A model generated the notes under the pieces. That model was given only the letters and a program-made list of their open reading frames with translations, was not told where the DNA came from and made no database searches. Position numbers and translations under genes: made by a program. From assembly GCA_963997925.1 (NCBI GenBank), contig CAXEOX010000147.1, positions 1 through 6,898 of the forward strand: a DNA stretch of 6,898 nt, given 5' to 3'. Shown piece by piece: positions 5,468 to 6,898 of the stretch (position 1 is the first letter of the stretch; every line of letters starts with the position of its first letter). Source of the DNA: UBA11650 sp963997925. GTDB taxonomy: Bacteria > Chloroflexota > Dehalococcoidia > Lucifugimonadales > UBA3495.

Positions 5468-5535
5468 CCGTTCGTGGTGAGCCTGTCGAACCATCGTTTC
5501 GCCGAAGGACCCTTCGACAAGCTCAGGGCGAACGG
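5468..5535. repeat. inverted pair of 23-bp repeats (hairpin element)
   Basis: The left copy (5468-5490, CCGTTCGTGGTGAGC...) and right copy (5513-5535, TTCGACAAGCTC...) are inverted with 19 of 23 positions complementary, around a 22-base loop. They could form a long imperfect hairpin in the mRNA between the hydrolase and monooxygenase genes. The unit resembles a REP/BIME-like element of the same family as the copies at 1343-1365 and 1570-1592. Confidence 0.75.
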
Positions 5536-5584
5536 TAGATCCTAACTACTCTTTACTCCACAATCTACTAGGAGTTGCGGTCTG

Positions 5585-6712
5585 ATGGATGTTTATTACT
5601 TTACCGAGATGCCCTATGCCGAATTTCCCGAGTCGGAGGCCGAGAAGTATCCGTCGATGCGGCTTACTTTTCCCAACACATATTTCGACCCGGCAAAAGG
5701 CCATGACCTGTTCAAGCGTTACTTGGATGAGTACCAGTACGCCGAAGAGGTGGGCTTCGATGGCTTGATGATAAACGAGCACCACAATACGCCGTCGTGC
5801 ATGGATGTTGAGGTAAATATCAGCGGGGGTATCCTGGCCCGAATCACCAACAGGGCGAAGATATTGATGCTGGGCAATATGCTGCCCACTTCGGACAATC
5901 CGCCGCGTTTGGCCGAAGAGATTGCCATGCTGGACGTGATATCCGGTGGGCGAATCGTCTCCGGATTCGTTCGAGGCATCGGCATCGAAAGCTGGGCTAA
6001 CAACACTAACCCTGTTCATAACCGGGAGCGGTTCGAAGAGTGCCACGACCTGATTATCAAGGCTTGGACCACACCCGGCCCCTTCCGATGGGAAGGAAAG
6101 CATTACCAGTACCGGGCGGTTAATCCATGGATGCTGCCGATACAGAAACCCCATCCCCCGGTTTGGGTTCCCGGAACCGGCAGTCCGGAGACGGTTCAGT
6201 GGGCCGCCCAACACCGGTACACCTACGCAGCGTTCCTGACGCCTTTGGAAGTGGCTAAGAACCTGTTCCAGCAATACAGGGAGTACGCCGCTGCCGACGG
6301 ATGGGAGGCGGGGCCGGACAAGTTCGCCTTCATGATTTGCTGCCACGTGAACGAGACCGAGGAAAAGGCCCAAGAGGCGGGGAAGGCCTTCCTATGGCGG
6401 ATGAACTATCCGCTACGCGGTCCCAAGGAATACTGGTCGCCGCCGGGATATACGTCGCGGGCCGGAGCCGCCGCCGTGGCCAATCGCCGGCCCAAGCCAC
6501 TGAACGAGATGTCCTACGAAGAACTACAGAAGGGATACCACCTGGTAGTCGGAAATCCCGACTCGGTGGCGAAGCAACTTCGCCACATCAAAGATGAGTT
6601 GGGCGTCGGAGCGCTATTGCTGGAAGCCCAGGGAGGCCGCCTGTCCCATGCTGACACGATGAAGTCGATTGAACTGTTTGGCAAGGAAGTGCTTCCTCAA
6701 TTGAAGGACTAA
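5585..6712 (+). CDS. luciferase-like (LLM-class) flavin-dependent monooxygenase
   Basis: A complete 375-residue protein of the bacterial luciferase-like family: TIM-barrel monooxygenases that use reduced FMN or F420 and oxygen, or act as F420-dependent dehydrogenases. The start ATG has AGGAG at 5570-5574, ten bases upstream. Family landmarks are VGFDGLMINEHHNTP (56-70), LAEEIAMLDVISGGRI (109-124) followed by GFVRG (127-131), the RFEEC/WTTPGPFRWEGKHY region (149-174) and a C-terminal VVGNPDSVAKQL (321-332). No signal peptide is seen, so it is cytosolic. It follows the alpha/beta hydrolase on the same strand and ends 42 bases before a strong terminator. The reduced flavin would have to come from a reductase encoded elsewhere. 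The cofactor and substrate are not determinable here. Such enzymes are reported as expanded in SAR202 Chloroflexota and linked to oxidation of recalcitrant organic matter, which would fit the context. Confidence 0.93.
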   Translation: MDVYYFTEMPYAEFPESEAEKYPSMRLTFPNTYFDPAKGHDLFKRYLDEYQYAEEVGFDGLMINEHHNTPSCMDVEVNISGGILARITNRAKILMLGNMLPTSDNPPRLAEEIAMLDVISGGRIVSGFVRGIGIESWANNTNPVHNRERFEECHDLIIKAWTTPGPFRWEGKHYQYRAVNPWMLPIQKPHPPVWVPGTGSPETVQWAAQHRYTYAAFLTPLEVAKNLFQQYREYAAADGWEAGPDKFAFMICCHVNETEEKAQEAGKAFLWRMNYPLRGPKEYWSPPGYTSRAGAAAVANRRPKPLNEMSYEELQKGYHLVVGNPDSVAKQLRHIKDELGVGALLLEAQGGRLSHADTMKSIELFGKEVLPQLKD

Positions 6713-6754
6713 TCAAAGTTCCCTGCCGAGTCTACTCAGGCTTGATCTAGGTCT

Positions 6755-6794
6755 AAAAATCAAAAGCGCCGGTTATCCGGCGCTTTTGATTTTT
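6755..6794. terminator. bidirectional intrinsic terminator
   Basis: A perfect 18-bp stem, AAAAATCAAAAGCGCCGG (6755-6772) with its exact complement at 6777-6794, closes on the 4-base loop TTAT. The A-run on one side and the T-run on the other make it work on both strands. It ends the monooxygenase transcript and the converging minus-strand gene that stops at 6845. Confidence 0.9.
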
Positions 6795-6816
6795 ACCTTA
6801 AGTTACTAGAGCATTC

Positions 6817-6846
6817 CTGACGGCTGACCGCTGAAAGCTGACAGCT
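6817..6846. repeat. short tandem 7-bp repeat, four copies
   Basis: Four consecutive heptamers of form CTGAnnG (CTGACGG, CTGACCG, CTGAAAG, CTGACAG, 6817-6844) and a partial CT. They end in the stop codon of the converging gene. Similar (CTGAnnG)n stretches are seen in spacers of various bacteria; function is unknown. Confidence 0.5.
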
Positions 6847-6898
6847 ACACGAAACACTCCACTGACATCTCGGCGCAGGTGTCCCTTATGTACTCAAC
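6845..6898 (-). CDS. C-terminal tail of an unidentified protein (runs off right edge)
   Basis: On the minus strand, the only open frame entering from the right edge reads 17 residues, VEYIRDTCAEMSVECFV, and stops at TAG (plus-strand 6845-6847). The other two frames have stops within the first few codons. The sequence looks coding, and the bidirectional terminator 50 bases beyond the stop supports a converging gene. The fragment is too short to assign a family. Confidence 0.45.
   Translation of the reverse strand, partial: VEYIRDTCAEMSVECFV

Noticed and set aside
1343..5535. 23-bp repeats as a CRISPR array
   Set aside because: The copies are few, in both orientations, unevenly spaced over 4 kb and imperfect, and no cas gene is present.
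5546..6373. 275-codon open frame on the minus strand
   Set aside because: It is opposite the luciferase-like monooxygenase and has no coherent domain signal.

Overview
The window looks like part of a bacterial chromosome of roughly 55-60% G+C. The most likely source is a Chloroflexota (Dehalococcoidia or SAR202-like) genome. The grounds are indirect: the metabolic gene set (a bacterial-luciferase-like flavin monooxygenase beside an alpha/beta hydrolase, and a ketopantoate-reductase-family enzyme), and scattered copies of a 23-bp intergenic repeat (TTCGACAAGCTC...CGAACGG) that I associate with such genomes. No rRNA or other lineage-defining marker is present, so the assignment is tentative.

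Left part (1-713) is accessory-like and visibly lower in G+C (27 of 60 bases in 241-300, against 36 of 60 in 2041-2100, counted by hand). The minus strand carries the N-terminal 48 residues of a TIR-domain protein running off the left edge. Divergent from it, 96 bp away, is a small three-helix membrane protein that starts at TTG behind a near-perfect ribosome binding site. A complete tRNA-Gly(TCC) with encoded CCA follows at 714-787.

Middle part (788-4446) is read mostly from the minus strand: a 155-residue hypothetical protein, a ketopantoate-reductase-family oxidoreductase, and a full-length D-3-phosphoglycerate dehydrogenase with an ACT domain (serA). The spacer at 1284-1598 is not empty. 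On the plus strand it has a good sigma-70-type promoter, about 60 bases of hairpin-rich sequence without a start codon, and an intrinsic terminator, which together make a candidate small RNA of about 80 nt. Two inverted copies of the 23-bp repeat bracket it. The spacer at 2649-2868 holds four consecutive inverted repeats, including a perfect 28-bp palindrome, and a possible promoter.

Right part (4447-6898) is read mainly from the plus strand. A divergent promoter region separates serA from an alpha/beta hydrolase, followed by a luciferase-like flavin monooxygenase. These two enzymes plausibly act together in oxidative breakdown of an organic substrate, although a hairpin made of two more repeat copies lies between them. 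The monooxygenase gene ends at a strong symmetrical terminator. The last 54 bases hold the tail of a converging minus-strand gene.

The points most worth a second look are the TIR gene fragment with its membrane-protein neighbour, and the candidate small RNA. Everything else looks like ordinary metabolism with repeat-decorated spacers.
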